64,000 nucleotides of DNA from assembly GCA_016235065.1 (NCBI GenBank), contig JACRMB010000002.1:1-64000 (forward strand). The letters run 5' to 3'. The translations under genes were made by a program, and so were the position numbers. Source of the stretch: Actinomycetota bacterium (GTDB taxonomy: Bacteria; Actinomycetota; Thermoleophilia; BMS3ABIN01). The notes under the pieces are model-generated. The model had not been told where the DNA came from. It worked only from the letters and a program-made list of their open reading frames with translations, and searched no databases. How positions within the stretch are numbered: position 1 is the stretch's first letter; every line of letters begins with the position of its first letter. Of this stretch, positions 36,002 to 44,245 are shown one piece after another.

Positions 36002-36035
36002 AAAATATTATTCCTAGCAAGTGAAAAGGAGGAGC

Positions 36036-37010
36036 ATGTCCAAGAAAAGCACGCTATTTTTTACAATCGCCCTTCTGGTCCTGATGGCGATTTTCGTCGT
36101 GGGGATGGTGCAGGCCGCGACCGGTTCGGACACCCCGACCAATCCCGGCGGCGCTGATTCATCCCTGCCCTGGTGGGCATGGCCGTTGATGCTGCTGGTG
36201 GTGACCTTCGTCATGGGCATCCTGGCAGTGCTCGGCGGCGTCGGCGGCGCGGTCCTTTATACGCCGATCATCGGCGGTTTCTTCCCCTTCGGGATGGACT
36301 TTGTCAGGGGCGCTGGACTGCTGGTGGCTCTCGCCGGTTCGCTGGCCGCCGGACCCGGACTTCTCAAGAAGGGCCTTGCCGACCTGAGGCTGGCTATCCC
36401 GGTGGCGCTGATCGCTTCGACAACCGCGGTGATGGGCGCCATGGTCGGCCTCGCGCTTTCCGACGCGATCATCTCGACAGCGATGGGTCTGGCGATCCTC
36501 GCCATCGTCGTCATCATGCTGCTGGCCAAGAAGTCCGAGTACCCCGATGTCCAGAAGGCTGACAAGCTCTCCACTGTCCTCAGGATCAGCGGCATCTATC
36601 ACGAGCCCTCATCCGGCAAGGACATCGACTGGAAGATCCATCGTACGCTCCCGGGCCTTATCCTCTTCGTGGGCATCGGTTTCATGGCCGGCATGTTCGG
36701 CCTTGGCGCCGGCTGGGCGAACGTACCTGTTCTCAACCTTGTCATGGGCGCGCCGCTGAAGGTCTCGGTGGCGACCAGCAAGTTCCTGCTGGCGACAACA
36801 GACACATCGGCGGCCTGGATGTACCTCAACGCCGGCGCCATCATCCCCATGATCGTGGTGCCGTCGATCATCGGTATCATGCTGGGCTCACTGGTGGGCG
36901 TGAAGATCCTCACCAGGACCAAGCCCTCGGCCGTTCGCATCATCGTCCTGGTAATGCTCGTCTTCGCCGGGCTGCGCGCTCTGCTTAAAGGTACGGGAAT
37001 CTGGAAATAA
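36036..37010 (+). CDS. TSUP (TauE/SafE-like) permease
   Basis: The 324-residue membrane protein starts at the ATG at 36036 behind AAAGGAGGAG; an in-frame GTG at 36021 overlaps this ribosome site and is rejected. A signal-like first helix is followed by the two TSUP repeats (MGILAVLGGVGGAVLYTPII and FMAGMFGLGAGWANVPVLNL). It is related to the permease at 18488-19816 but lacks that protein's extracytoplasmic domain. It is encoded with a small membrane protein and a tandem Usp, so both loci follow one plan. A sulfur-anion or related substrate is likely from the family; the exact one is unknown. Confidence 0.87.
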   Translation: MSKKSTLFFTIALLVLMAIFVVGMVQAATGSDTPTNPGGADSSLPWWAWPLMLLVVTFVMGILAVLGGVGGAVLYTPIIGGFFPFGMDFVRGAGLLVALAGSLAAGPGLLKKGLADLRLAIPVALIASTTAVMGAMVGLALSDAIISTAMGLAILAIVVIMLLAKKSEYPDVQKADKLSTVLRISGIYHEPSSGKDIDWKIHRTLPGLILFVGIGFMAGMFGLGAGWANVPVLNLVMGAPLKVSVATSKFLLATTDTSAAWMYLNAGAIIPMIVVPSIIGIMLGSLVGVKILTRTKPSAVRIIVLVMLVFAGLRALLKGTGIWK

Positions 37011-37020
37011 GAACTCCGGC

Positions 37021-37102
37021 GCCGGAACCGTTTTCCGGCCTGGGGTAAATCACACGTAAATCACACCCGAGCCGGGGAGCCGTTTCCGGCCTGAGGTTTT
37101 AG
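37021..37102 (+). repeat. Two tandem GC-rich hairpins between TSUP and the next gene
   Basis: GCCGGAA/TTCCGGC at 37021-37039 and a related GCCGG...CCGGC element at about 37071-37090 repeat the same layout about 50 bp apart, each followed by CCTG(G/A)GGT. A short GTAAATCACAC duplication lies between them. They may be processing or stabilising elements in the operon mRNA; no T-run supports termination. Confidence 0.4.
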
Positions 37103-37117
37103 CGAAAAGGAGGAGCT

Positions 37118-37567
37118 GTGGCAGATAAAGCTGGTGCAACCCAGGGTTCGATCCCGGGCGCAAGCGTCGAGCAGAAACGATATGGCGCGATTCTGGATAT
37201 CTGCATGAAAGTGGGACTGCTGGTGCTTGTGATCTCATTCATTCTATATCTCGTCGGTTTTCCCGAGCCGAAGATCCCGGTCGGTGAAGTGTCCGAAAAC
37301 TGGGGGCTGAAAGTGGCCGGCGACGAGGGCTATCTTGCCAAGACCGGCATCCAGAAAGGCTGGTCCTGGGCGACGCATCTGAACCAGAGCGACTTCCTCA
37401 CTTTCGCTCCCATCGCTTTCCTGGCGTCAGTCACGGTGATCTGTTATCTGGCTATCCTGCCGATCTTCCTCAAGCGCAAAGATTATATCTTCGCCGCGCT
37501 GGCAATCGCCGAAGTGCTGGTCCTGGTGCTGGCCGCCTCCGGTGTACTACCTTCGGGAGGTCACTGA
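37118..37567 (+). CDS. Membrane protein associated with TSUP permease
   Basis: The 149-residue protein starts at a GTG with AAGGAGGAG immediately upstream. It has three hydrophobic segments (about residues 29-47, 95-115 and 123-142). The first extracytoplasmic loop contains EVSENWGLKVAGDEGYLAKT and WSWATHLNQSDFLTFAPIAF. It may belong to the DUF1634-like group that accompanies TSUP permeases, but I am not certain. It is translated just before a tandem Usp (two-base gap). Confidence 0.7.
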   Translation: MADKAGATQGSIPGASVEQKRYGAILDICMKVGLLVLVISFILYLVGFPEPKIPVGEVSENWGLKVAGDEGYLAKTGIQKGWSWATHLNQSDFLTFAPIAFLASVTVICYLAILPIFLKRKDYIFAALAIAEVLVLVLAASGVLPSGGH

Positions 37568-37568
37568 T

Positions 37569-38405
37569 ATGGCTAACGTATGCCCCATAAACAAACTGGA
37601 AAAGATCCTGCTGAGTACTGACGGCTCTGAATTCAGCGAAGGTGCGGTAAAAGAAGCCATCAAGCTCGCCGGCCAGTGTTCGAGTACCCTTTATGTCATG
37701 ACCGTTGTCGAGGCCAACGAGGAATATGCTTCGGAAGCCCCCAAGATGGTGGAGAAGGCGGAGGTCGAAGCCGGCGAGATCCTGCAGGCGGTCAAAGCCC
37801 GCGCCGACGAGGCCGGTGTCACCTGCGAGGTCGAATCGCACACTGGCATCAGTGCCTATGACACCATCGTCAATGTGGCAAAGGACAAAGGCTGTGAGCT
37901 GATCATCATGGGCCGCCGCGGCCGGACTGGTCTCGCAAGGGTAGCCATGGGCAGCGTCACTGCCAGGGTCATCGGCCACGCGCCTTGTGATGTGCTTGTA
38001 GTGCCGCGGGATGGAGCAGTTGACTACAAGAAGATACTTGTTGCCACCGATGGATCGTCCCATGGTGAGGCAGCCGGTGCCGAAGCTATCAAGATGGCCT
38101 TGCAGACCGGCGGCTCCCTGGTTGCTCTTTCGGTCGCCTCGTCTGATTCGAAGACCGAGGCGGCTGAGATGAACGTGATGAAGATCAAGCAGATGGCTGA
38201 TGCAGAAGGAATCACCTGCGACACCCTCGTCGCGACTGGCAAACGTTATGTGCAGATCGTGGAGTCGGCGAAGGATGTAAAAGCCGACCTGATCGCTATT
38301 GGCACGCATGGTGACGGCGTATTGAGCAAACTGCTCATGGGAAGTGTGACCGAGCGCGTTATCGGGCATGCTACCTGTGCGGTGCTGGTGGCTGGCACTT
38401 CCTGA
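37569..38405 (+). CDS. Tandem-domain universal stress protein
   Basis: The 278-residue protein has two Usp domains, each with a complete ATP loop: GRRGRTGLARVAMGS and GTHGDGVLSKLLMGS. I start it at the ATG at 37569, directly after the preceding stop; an earlier in-frame start would overlap the membrane protein gene. It is a counterpart of the Usp at 17635-18486 in the other TSUP operon. Confidence 0.9.
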   Translation: MANVCPINKLEKILLSTDGSEFSEGAVKEAIKLAGQCSSTLYVMTVVEANEEYASEAPKMVEKAEVEAGEILQAVKARADEAGVTCEVESHTGISAYDTIVNVAKDKGCELIIMGRRGRTGLARVAMGSVTARVIGHAPCDVLVVPRDGAVDYKKILVATDGSSHGEAAGAEAIKMALQTGGSLVALSVASSDSKTEAAEMNVMKIKQMADAEGITCDTLVATGKRYVQIVESAKDVKADLIAIGTHGDGVLSKLLMGSVTERVIGHATCAVLVAGTS

Positions 38406-38505
38406 TATTCGCCGTCTATCCAGGCCGCGCAGTCTGGGGGGCTACGCGGATCATGGTTTGTCACCCGCGCCTACTGGTGAAAAACAGAGCACAGGAGCGT
38501 GAAAC

Positions 38506-38982
38506 ATGGCCGGCAAGATACTGGTAGCTACGGACGGTTCAGACCAGGCCGCGGACGCCATAAGGCTGGCTCTGCAACTGGCTGACAAACAGGGGCTGGG
38601 ACTCGTGGCCCTGCGGGTCGTCGATGTCGACCGCTATGCTTCGGAATTCGAGGCCGTGCGAGATGTGGTCATGAAGGAGCTGGAAGACCAGGCAGCCCGG
38701 ATCCTTGAAGACGCCCGTAATCTGGCTGACGCTGCAAACCTTTCCATGGACACCCAGGTGCGCCATGGCGACTCATCCCGTGAGATCATCCGGTTTGCCC
38801 AGGAGGATCCCGAAGTCGTCATGATCATCATGGGAGCTTCAGGGCGCCGCCGCCTCGGCCGCCAGCTCATCGGCAGCACCGCCGAGCGGGTCGTCCGCCA
38901 GGTGGGCAGGGACCTTCCCTGTGCTGTCCTGGTCGCGCCCAGCGCCGTGACGACTCCAGGGGCCAGGCTGGATCTCAAATAA
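38506..38982 (+). CDS. Single-domain universal stress protein
   Basis: The 158-residue Usp has the nucleotide-binding loop GASGRRRLGRQLIGS. Its ending (STAERVVRQVGRDLPCAVLV) is very like that of the Usp at 40311, so the two are recent paralogues. The ATG follows CAGGAG. It lies 100 bases after the tandem Usp and may be in the same transcript. It converges on nhaA; AAACGCAC at 38982-38989 and GTGCGTTT at 39011-39018 form a possible shared terminator stem. Confidence 0.88.
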   Translation: MAGKILVATDGSDQAADAIRLALQLADKQGLGLVALRVVDVDRYASEFEAVRDVVMKELEDQAARILEDARNLADAANLSMDTQVRHGDSSREIIRFAQEDPEVVMIIMGASGRRRLGRQLIGSTAERVVRQVGRDLPCAVLVAPSAVTTPGARLDLK

Positions 38983-39006
38983 AACGCACTCGAAGTCCGG
39001 CCCGCT

Positions 39007-40197
39007 TTACGTGCGTTTCGCCGTGTACAGCAGCACCCCTCCCAGGACACCCGCGATCAGCGACGCTACCAGGATCGCCGTCTTCGCCTGTACCAGCTGG
39101 GAAGCATCCTCGAATGCCAGCAGGGTGATGAAGAGCGACATGGTAAAGCCTATTCCCGCCAGGCAGGCGGCGCCGTGCAGATGCCGCCAGGTGACCTTGC
39201 GGGGCAGCGAACCGATCCGCAGCCTGATGGCGATCCATGAAAACAGCACGATGCCAGCCTGTTTGCCTATCACCAGGCCCAGGATTATACCGAGTCCGAC
39301 CGGTTCGCCCAGAGAGCCAAGCGGACTCCCCTCAAAAACGACCCCTGAGTTGGCGAAAGCAAAGACCGGCACGATCAGGAAGGCGGCCCACGGCTCCAGT
39401 ATCCGTTCCAGCCGCTGCAGTGGCGCCTCGGGCTCCTCAGCCTTCGAGCCCTTTCTTCCTGGACCCCGGGCCGGGATGGTCAGCGCCAGCAGCACGCCGG
39501 CGATCGTCGCGTGGACTCCGGATTCCAGCAGGGCGAGCCAGAGCCCGAAACCCAGAACAAGGTAGACGGAGATCAACCTTACGCCCAGCCTGTTCATCAA
39601 CAGGAGCAGGATGAAGAGTCCCAGTCCGGCTGCCAGAGCAGCCCAGGAGATCGATCCCGTATAGAAGAACGCGATGACGATCACGGCGCCGATGTCATCG
39701 ATGATCGCCAGGGCTGTCAGGAAGACCTTGAGGGCGAAGGGGATCCGCTTCTTCAACAGGGCGAGTACCCCGACGGCGAAGGCGATATCGGTGGCCATAG
39801 GGATGCCCCAACCGCTGAGCCCATCTCCCGAAGCATTGAGCGCCAGGTAGATGCCGGCAGGCACGATCATGCCGCCTGCAGCGGCGATAACCGGCAGCAT
39901 GGCGTTCTTCCTGGTGGCAAGCTCGCCGACCAATAGCTCCCGCTTGATCTCCAGGCCCACTACCAGGAAGAAGATCGTCATCAGTCCCTCGTTGATCCAG
40001 GCGATCATCGGCTTATCGAGAGAGTAGTCCCCGAAGCCGGGCGAAAACTCGCGGTCGAGCAACGCATTGTAGGAGTCAGGCCAAAGATTCGCGAATATTA
40101 GCGCCAGGATGACGCTGGCCAGCAGGTAGACGCCGCTGTTGGCTTCAGCCTGGAAGAACTTGAGGAATGGACGCAGTATTTTTTTAAATGCAGCTAT
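39007..40197 (-). CDS. nhaA: Na+/H+ antiporter NhaA
   Basis: The membrane protein has the NhaA landmarks: WINEGLMTIFFLVVGLEIKR, the double-Asp helix LTALAIIDDIGAVIVIAFFY and GIPMATDIAFAVGVLALL. It exchanges sodium for protons. The first usable common start codon is a TTG at 40062, but coding similarity continues upstream for 45 codons without a stop: KKILRPFLKFFQAEANSGVY and LLASVILALIFANLWPDSYN are the normal NhaA N-terminus. That stretch has no ATG, GTG or TTG before an in-frame TGA at 40201-40203, so initiation would be at ATA 40197 or CTG 40176, or there is a sequence error. The 5' boundary is therefore uncertain. Confidence 0.85.
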   Translation of the reverse strand: MAAFKKILRPFLKFFQAEANSGVYLLASVILALIFANLWPDSYNALLDREFSPGFGDYSLDKPMIAWINEGLMTIFFLVVGLEIKRELLVGELATRKNAMLPVIAAAGGMIVPAGIYLALNASGDGLSGWGIPMATDIAFAVGVLALLKKRIPFALKVFLTALAIIDDIGAVIVIAFFYTGSISWAALAAGLGLFILLLLMNRLGVRLISVYLVLGFGLWLALLESGVHATIAGVLLALTIPARGPGRKGSKAEEPEAPLQRLERILEPWAAFLIVPVFAFANSGVVFEGSPLGSLGEPVGLGIILGLVIGKQAGIVLFSWIAIRLRIGSLPRKVTWRHLHGAACLAGIGFTMSLFITLLAFEDASQLVQAKTAILVASLIAGVLGGVLLYTAKRT

Positions 40198-40310
40198 CGT
40201 TCACCGCTTTTCCGGGAAGCTCGCCCTGGGACATGCCAAATCATATACCCATCGATGATTAGTTAGACCATAAATGAGGAAAATAGACCTTATCCCTCAA
40301 TTCCGAAGGA

Positions 40311-40757
40311 GTGAAGATGAAAAAGATCCTTGTACCGGTCGACGGCAGCCCCTCTTCGAAGAAGGCCGCCGAACTGGCGATCGATATGGCGAAAATCACG
40401 GGGGATTCGATAGTAGCGCTGCGCGTCATCGATGTGGAAAGCTACGCCGGCCAGTGGGAGTTCATGCGCGATAAGGTGGAGGATGAGCTCACCCGTGATG
40501 CCAATGCCATCCTGGACGATGTGGAGAAGCAGGCTTCAGGCCGTAGCGTGGTGGTGGAAAAAGTAATCCGTTACGGCGACTCGTCTCACGAGATCATCGC
40601 CTACGCCCGCGAGAATCAGGACAGCATCAGTTCGATAATGATGGGTTCGGCAGGAAGGCGTGGGATAGCCAGGGCTTTTGTCGGCAGCACCGCTTCGAGG
40701 GTAGTCCGCCAGGTCGGAGCCGAAGTGCCCTGCCCGGTGACAGTGGTCCCTGCCTGA
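40311..40757 (+). CDS. Single-domain universal stress protein
   Basis: The 148-residue Usp has the ATP loop GSAGRRGIARAFVGS and closely resembles the product of 38506-38982. The ATG at 40317 or the in-frame one at 40311 could serve; CCGAAGGAG lies upstream. It stands alone between nhaA (divergent) and the response-regulator cluster (convergent). Confidence 0.87.
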   Translation: MKMKKILVPVDGSPSSKKAAELAIDMAKITGDSIVALRVIDVESYAGQWEFMRDKVEDELTRDANAILDDVEKQASGRSVVVEKVIRYGDSSHEIIAYARENQDSISSIMMGSAGRRGIARAFVGSTASRVVRQVGAEVPCPVTVVPA

Positions 40758-40814
40758 GCCGCATCAGATCAAGCGGCTGGGCTTACCTGCTCGCCCGAGT
40801 CGCCGTTGGGTCTC

Positions 40815-41819
40815 CTACTCGTCAGAGCCCTCCGCGGCATAGCGGGTCAGGTCTCGCTCCTCTGCGATCAGATCGAGGAACACCTCTACCACATGCGGGT
40901 CCCACTGCTTGCCGGCCTCGCGCCGGAGTGTTCCCAGGACCTGCCGTTGCGACATCGGGGGTCTGTATGGCCGGGGTGAAGTCATGGCGTCATAGGCATC
41001 GGCGACAGAGATGACGCGCGCTTCGATCGGGATTTCATCTCCAGCCAGATGGTCCGGATAGCCGTCACCATCATATCGCTCCTGGTGATGCCGGATGACC
41101 GTCAGGAGCAGGTTGGCCGAACGCAGAGGCTTGCAGATCTTCTCGCCGATGGCGGGATGGTCCTGGACCGCGATCAGTTCAGATTCAGTCAGTGGCCCCG
41201 GTTTTTGCAGGATGGTCTCGCTGATGCCGATCTTGCCCACGTCGTGAAGGATCCCGGCGTTGCGGATCGTATCGATCTGCTCCTCCGAGAGTTCCATCCG
41301 CTGGGCGATCATGATCCCGTACTGCGCGACTCTTTCCGAGTGGCCACGGGTATATGGGTCGTTGGCTTCGATCGCCAGCGCCAGGGTGTAGATGACATCC
41401 CGGGCGCTTTCCAGGTCTTCGTTAAGGTGCTTGGTCCTTAGGAGCGCCTTCACGCGCAGCAGAAGCTCCAGTTTGTCCACCGGCTTGGAGAGGAACTCGT
41501 CGGCGCCGGCCTCGAAACCTTTCACCTTGTCGTCGATCTCGGTCAGCGCCGTAAGCATCATCACTGGTATGCGATGCCATTCCTGGCTGTCCTTGATCAT
41601 CTCGCAGACCTGGTATCCGTTGAGGCCGGGCATCATGACATCGAGGATTATCAGGTCGGGATCATCGTTGCAGTCAAGCTGCTCCAGGGCTTCCTTGCCG
41701 TCATAGGCGGGGGTAACATCATAACCGGCGGCCGTGAGGTAAGCCTCCAGCAGCTGCACGTTCTGTGGACTGTCGTCCACGATTAGGATCCGGTCTTTTT
41801 GCTGATTTCCGTTCGACAT
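40815..41819 (-). CDS. Response regulator with HD-GYP output domain
   Basis: The 334-residue protein has a receiver domain (residues 10-128, phospho-Asp in IILDVMMPGLNG) and an HD-GYP domain (GHSERVAQYGIMIA, ILHDVGKIGI, DHPAIGEKI, HHQERYDGDGYPDHL). HD-GYP domains hydrolyse cyclic di-GMP, so it probably lowers this messenger in response to phosphorylation. The GYP motif is intact. It is the last gene of a four-gene minus-strand signalling cluster. Confidence 0.93.
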   Translation of the reverse strand: MSNGNQQKDRILIVDDSPQNVQLLEAYLTAAGYDVTPAYDGKEALEQLDCNDDPDLIILDVMMPGLNGYQVCEMIKDSQEWHRIPVMMLTALTEIDDKVKGFEAGADEFLSKPVDKLELLLRVKALLRTKHLNEDLESARDVIYTLALAIEANDPYTRGHSERVAQYGIMIAQRMELSEEQIDTIRNAGILHDVGKIGISETILQKPGPLTESELIAVQDHPAIGEKICKPLRSANLLLTVIRHHQERYDGDGYPDHLAGDEIPIEARVISVADAYDAMTSPRPYRPPMSQRQVLGTLRREAGKQWDPHVVEVFLDLIAEERDLTRYAAEGSDE

Positions 41820-41824
41820 TATTT

Positions 41825-42223
41825 CTACACCTTCCCCCCCAGGTCACCCTGGGGCTCACCCAGGTAACCTGCTATGACTGATGCGAACTCACGCGTGTTT
41901 ATCGGCTTGGCGATGTAGCCGCTGCAGCCGGCCTCGCGGGCCCTCTCCTCGTCTCCCCGCATCGCATGGGCTGTCAGGGCAATGACCCTGATCTGGCTGG
42001 TCCGCTCGTTCTTCTTCAGCAGCCGGGTGACTTCGAGACCATCCATCTCCGGCAGCTGGATGTCCATCAACACCAGATCCGGCTGTTCCCGCTCGGCGAT
42101 CTCGAGCGCCTTCTGGCCCGTGTCGGCCTGAAGCACCTCGTAGCCGTGGGCTTCGAGGACGTCACTCACCAGCTCCAGGTTCATTGCGTTATCTTCAACA
42201 ACCAGTATTTTTGGTTTACTCAT
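41825..42223 (-). CDS. Single-domain response regulator
   Basis: The 132-residue protein is a stand-alone receiver: acidic pocket in VVEDNAMN, phospho-Asp in LVLMDIQLPEMDG, Thr in VIALTAHAM and Lys in IAKPINTREFAS. It probably relays phosphate from the neighbouring kinases (DivK/CheY-like). It ends five bases before the HD-GYP regulator gene. Confidence 0.93.
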   Translation of the reverse strand: MSKPKILVVEDNAMNLELVSDVLEAHGYEVLQADTGQKALEIAEREQPDLVLMDIQLPEMDGLEVTRLLKKNERTSQIRVIALTAHAMRGDEERAREAGCSGYIAKPINTREFASVIAGYLGEPQGDLGGKV

Positions 42224-42282
42224 CTTGATGAAGCCTATTCGGTGGATCGGGATGAAATCATTATCCGGGGAATCCCCCGTTT

Positions 42283-44232
42283 CTACTCCTGGTCTTTATT
42301 CTCTTTCACATCGAGGCTCGATGTAAACAGCGAACGGCTTTCGAGCCGGCAGAGCAGCTCCTTCTTCTCTATCGGTTTGACGAAACAATCGAACGCACCG
42401 AGCTCCATGGCGCGACGGCTGCGTTCGAGAATGGAGATCACGATAACCGGGATATCCCTTGTCTCCGGGTCTGCCTTGAGCTCCTGGAGGACCTGCCAGC
42501 CATCGATCTTCGGCAGGAGGATGTCCAGGGTGATGACATAGGGCTTGAGCTCTTTGGCGAGTCTCAACGCCTGCTCGCCGTTATAGGCGTGTGCTACCCG
42601 GTAACTCGCCTCGTTAAGCCAGAGTCCGATTAGTTCGCTCGTCTGCTGGTCGTCCTCGACAACGAGCACGAGCGGCTGGCCCTGCACGGTCTCCGGCTCG
42701 ATCAGGGGCTGCGGTTCCGCACCCTGGTTCCAGTCAGACTGGCGCCGGCGTCCGGGGGTCATCGGCAGGGAGAAGGTGAACTTGCTGCCCTTGCCCAGCT
42801 CGCTTTCCACCCAGATCTGACCGCCGTGCATCTCCACCAGCTTCCTGCTCAGGGCCAGGCCGACACCGGTGCCCTCATATTTGCGCGTATGGGCTTTTTC
42901 CAGCTGCTGGAATTCAGTGAAGATCTTTTTCTGGTCTTCGGCGCTGATGCCGATGCCCGTATCGGTAACGGATATCTCTACCATCCCGTCTACAACATGG
43001 GCTTCGAGGATCACCCGGCCGCCCTCGTGGGTGAACTTGATGGCGTTACTGACGAGGTTGTACAGGATGCGTTTCACCTTTCCCGCGTCAGCCAGTATCA
43101 GGGGCAGCTGCTCCGAAGGCTTGACCTCAAGCCAGACGCGCCGCTGCGCGGCGAAGGGGTGGCCGAGTTTGCGTATGTCCTCCATCACCTGGGGTATGGA
43201 GATGTCCTCATTGACCAGTTCTTCATCCTCGGCTCCGATCTTGGCCAGATCGAGGATATCGTTGATCAGCTGCAGCAGATGGCGCCCGCTCGTCTCGATA
43301 TTGAGAAGGTATTTTTCCTCACGATCGCTGATCTTGCCCTCACCCATGTCCTTGAGGACTTCTGAGAAACCGATGATGGCGTTCAACGGCGTTCGCAGCT
43401 CATGGCTCATCACCGAGAGGAATTCTGATTTGAGCCGGTTGGCTTCCAGGAGGTTGAGGTTGACGCGGCGGAGGTTGTCCCGGGAATCCCTGAGGCTGTC
43501 GGCCATCTTGTTGAAGCTGTCGGCCATGTCGCCGACTTCATCCTTCGACTTGACGTGGATGCGCTCTTCCAGGTCGCCCTCGGCGATCCCGTGGATGACG
43601 CCGACCACCTGCCTGAGGGGCTTGAGGACCGTAGCTCGCAGGGCGAACCAGAGAACGACCATCAGAATCATCACCCCGGATACAAAAACAAAGCCCATGC
43701 GGGTTATGTCGTCGCGCACTGCCTGCTCGACGCTGCTCATGGAGGTGGATACCAGAACGGCGCCACGCAGGGCCTGGTCGGTCCCGTGGCAATGCTGGCA
43801 TGATTCTTCATTGGGAAGCGGCCTCACCTGCACCAGATAGGAGCCATCATCACGGCTCTCGTAGTACTGAAGTGAGTCACCAGTGCTCAGGACTTCCTGG
43901 ACCGGCTCGTCGGCCGCTTTCTGCGAGCCGGCTGTACCAAAGACCTCCTGGCCTCTGGTGGAAAAGACTTCGATGCGGTCGACCTCGGGCGAGCTGCGCA
44001 ATTTCTCCAGGGCGCTGGTGGCGATCATGCCCTTGCCGGCAAGCATCGTATTGGCGATGCTGTTTCCCACATTGCTGCTCAACTGCAGGGTGCTCAGTTC
44101 TTTCTGGTTACGAAGCTCCTCGGAGTCCCGGTTCACGTCGAACCAGGCGAAGATGCCGAGGCCGATGACGATGACCAGCATCACCAGGCTGAGGATCTTT
44201 GCTTCAAGGCTTTTTTGCAGTGGGTTATTCAA
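42283..44232 (-). CDS. Hybrid histidine kinase with periplasmic c-type haem motif
   Basis: Residues 12-33 form a membrane helix. The extracytoplasmic sensor (about 34-190) ends with ESCQHCHG, so a CxxCH haem-binding site lies at residues 145-149, as in haem-binding Tll0287/DUF3365-like sensors. A second helix, HAMP ([20 protein letters not shown]), HisKA ([20 protein letters not shown]), HATPase ([33 protein letters not shown]) and a C-terminal receiver ([15 protein letters not shown]) follow. The start is taken as the TTG at 44232, just after the upstream kinase stop; a longer frame would overlap that gene. It is likely a redox or gas sensor. Confidence 0.9.
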   Translation of the reverse strand: MNNPLQKSLEAKILSLVMLVIVIGLGIFAWFDVNRDSEELRNQKELSTLQLSSNVGNSIANTMLAGKGMIATSALEKLRSSPEVDRIEVFSTRGQEVFGTAGSQKAADEPVQEVLSTGDSLQYYESRDDGSYLVQVRPLPNEESCQHCHGTDQALRGAVLVSTSMSSVEQAVRDDITRMGFVFVSGVMILMVVLWFALRATVLKPLRQVVGVIHGIAEGDLEERIHVKSKDEVGDMADSFNKMADSLRDSRDNLRRVNLNLLEANRLKSEFLSVMSHELRTPLNAIIGFSEVLKDMGEGKISDREEKYLLNIETSGRHLLQLINDILDLAKIGAEDEELVNEDISIPQVMEDIRKLGHPFAAQRRVWLEVKPSEQLPLILADAGKVKRILYNLVSNAIKFTHEGGRVILEAHVVDGMVEISVTDTGIGISAEDQKKIFTEFQQLEKAHTRKYEGTGVGLALSRKLVEMHGGQIWVESELGKGSKFTFSLPMTPGRRRQSDWNQGAEPQPLIEPETVQGQPLVLVVEDDQQTSELIGLWLNEASYRVAHAYNGEQALRLAKELKPYVITLDILLPKIDGWQVLQELKADPETRDIPVIVISILERSRRAMELGAFDCFVKPIEKKELLCRLESRSLFTSSLDVKENKDQE

Positions 44233-44245
44233 AAGGTCGCGCCTG

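Noticed and set aside
36021-36035. A GTG start at 36021 for the second TSUP permease
   Set aside because: The GTG lies upstream of and overlaps the strong AAAGGAGGAG site that correctly serves the ATG at 36036.
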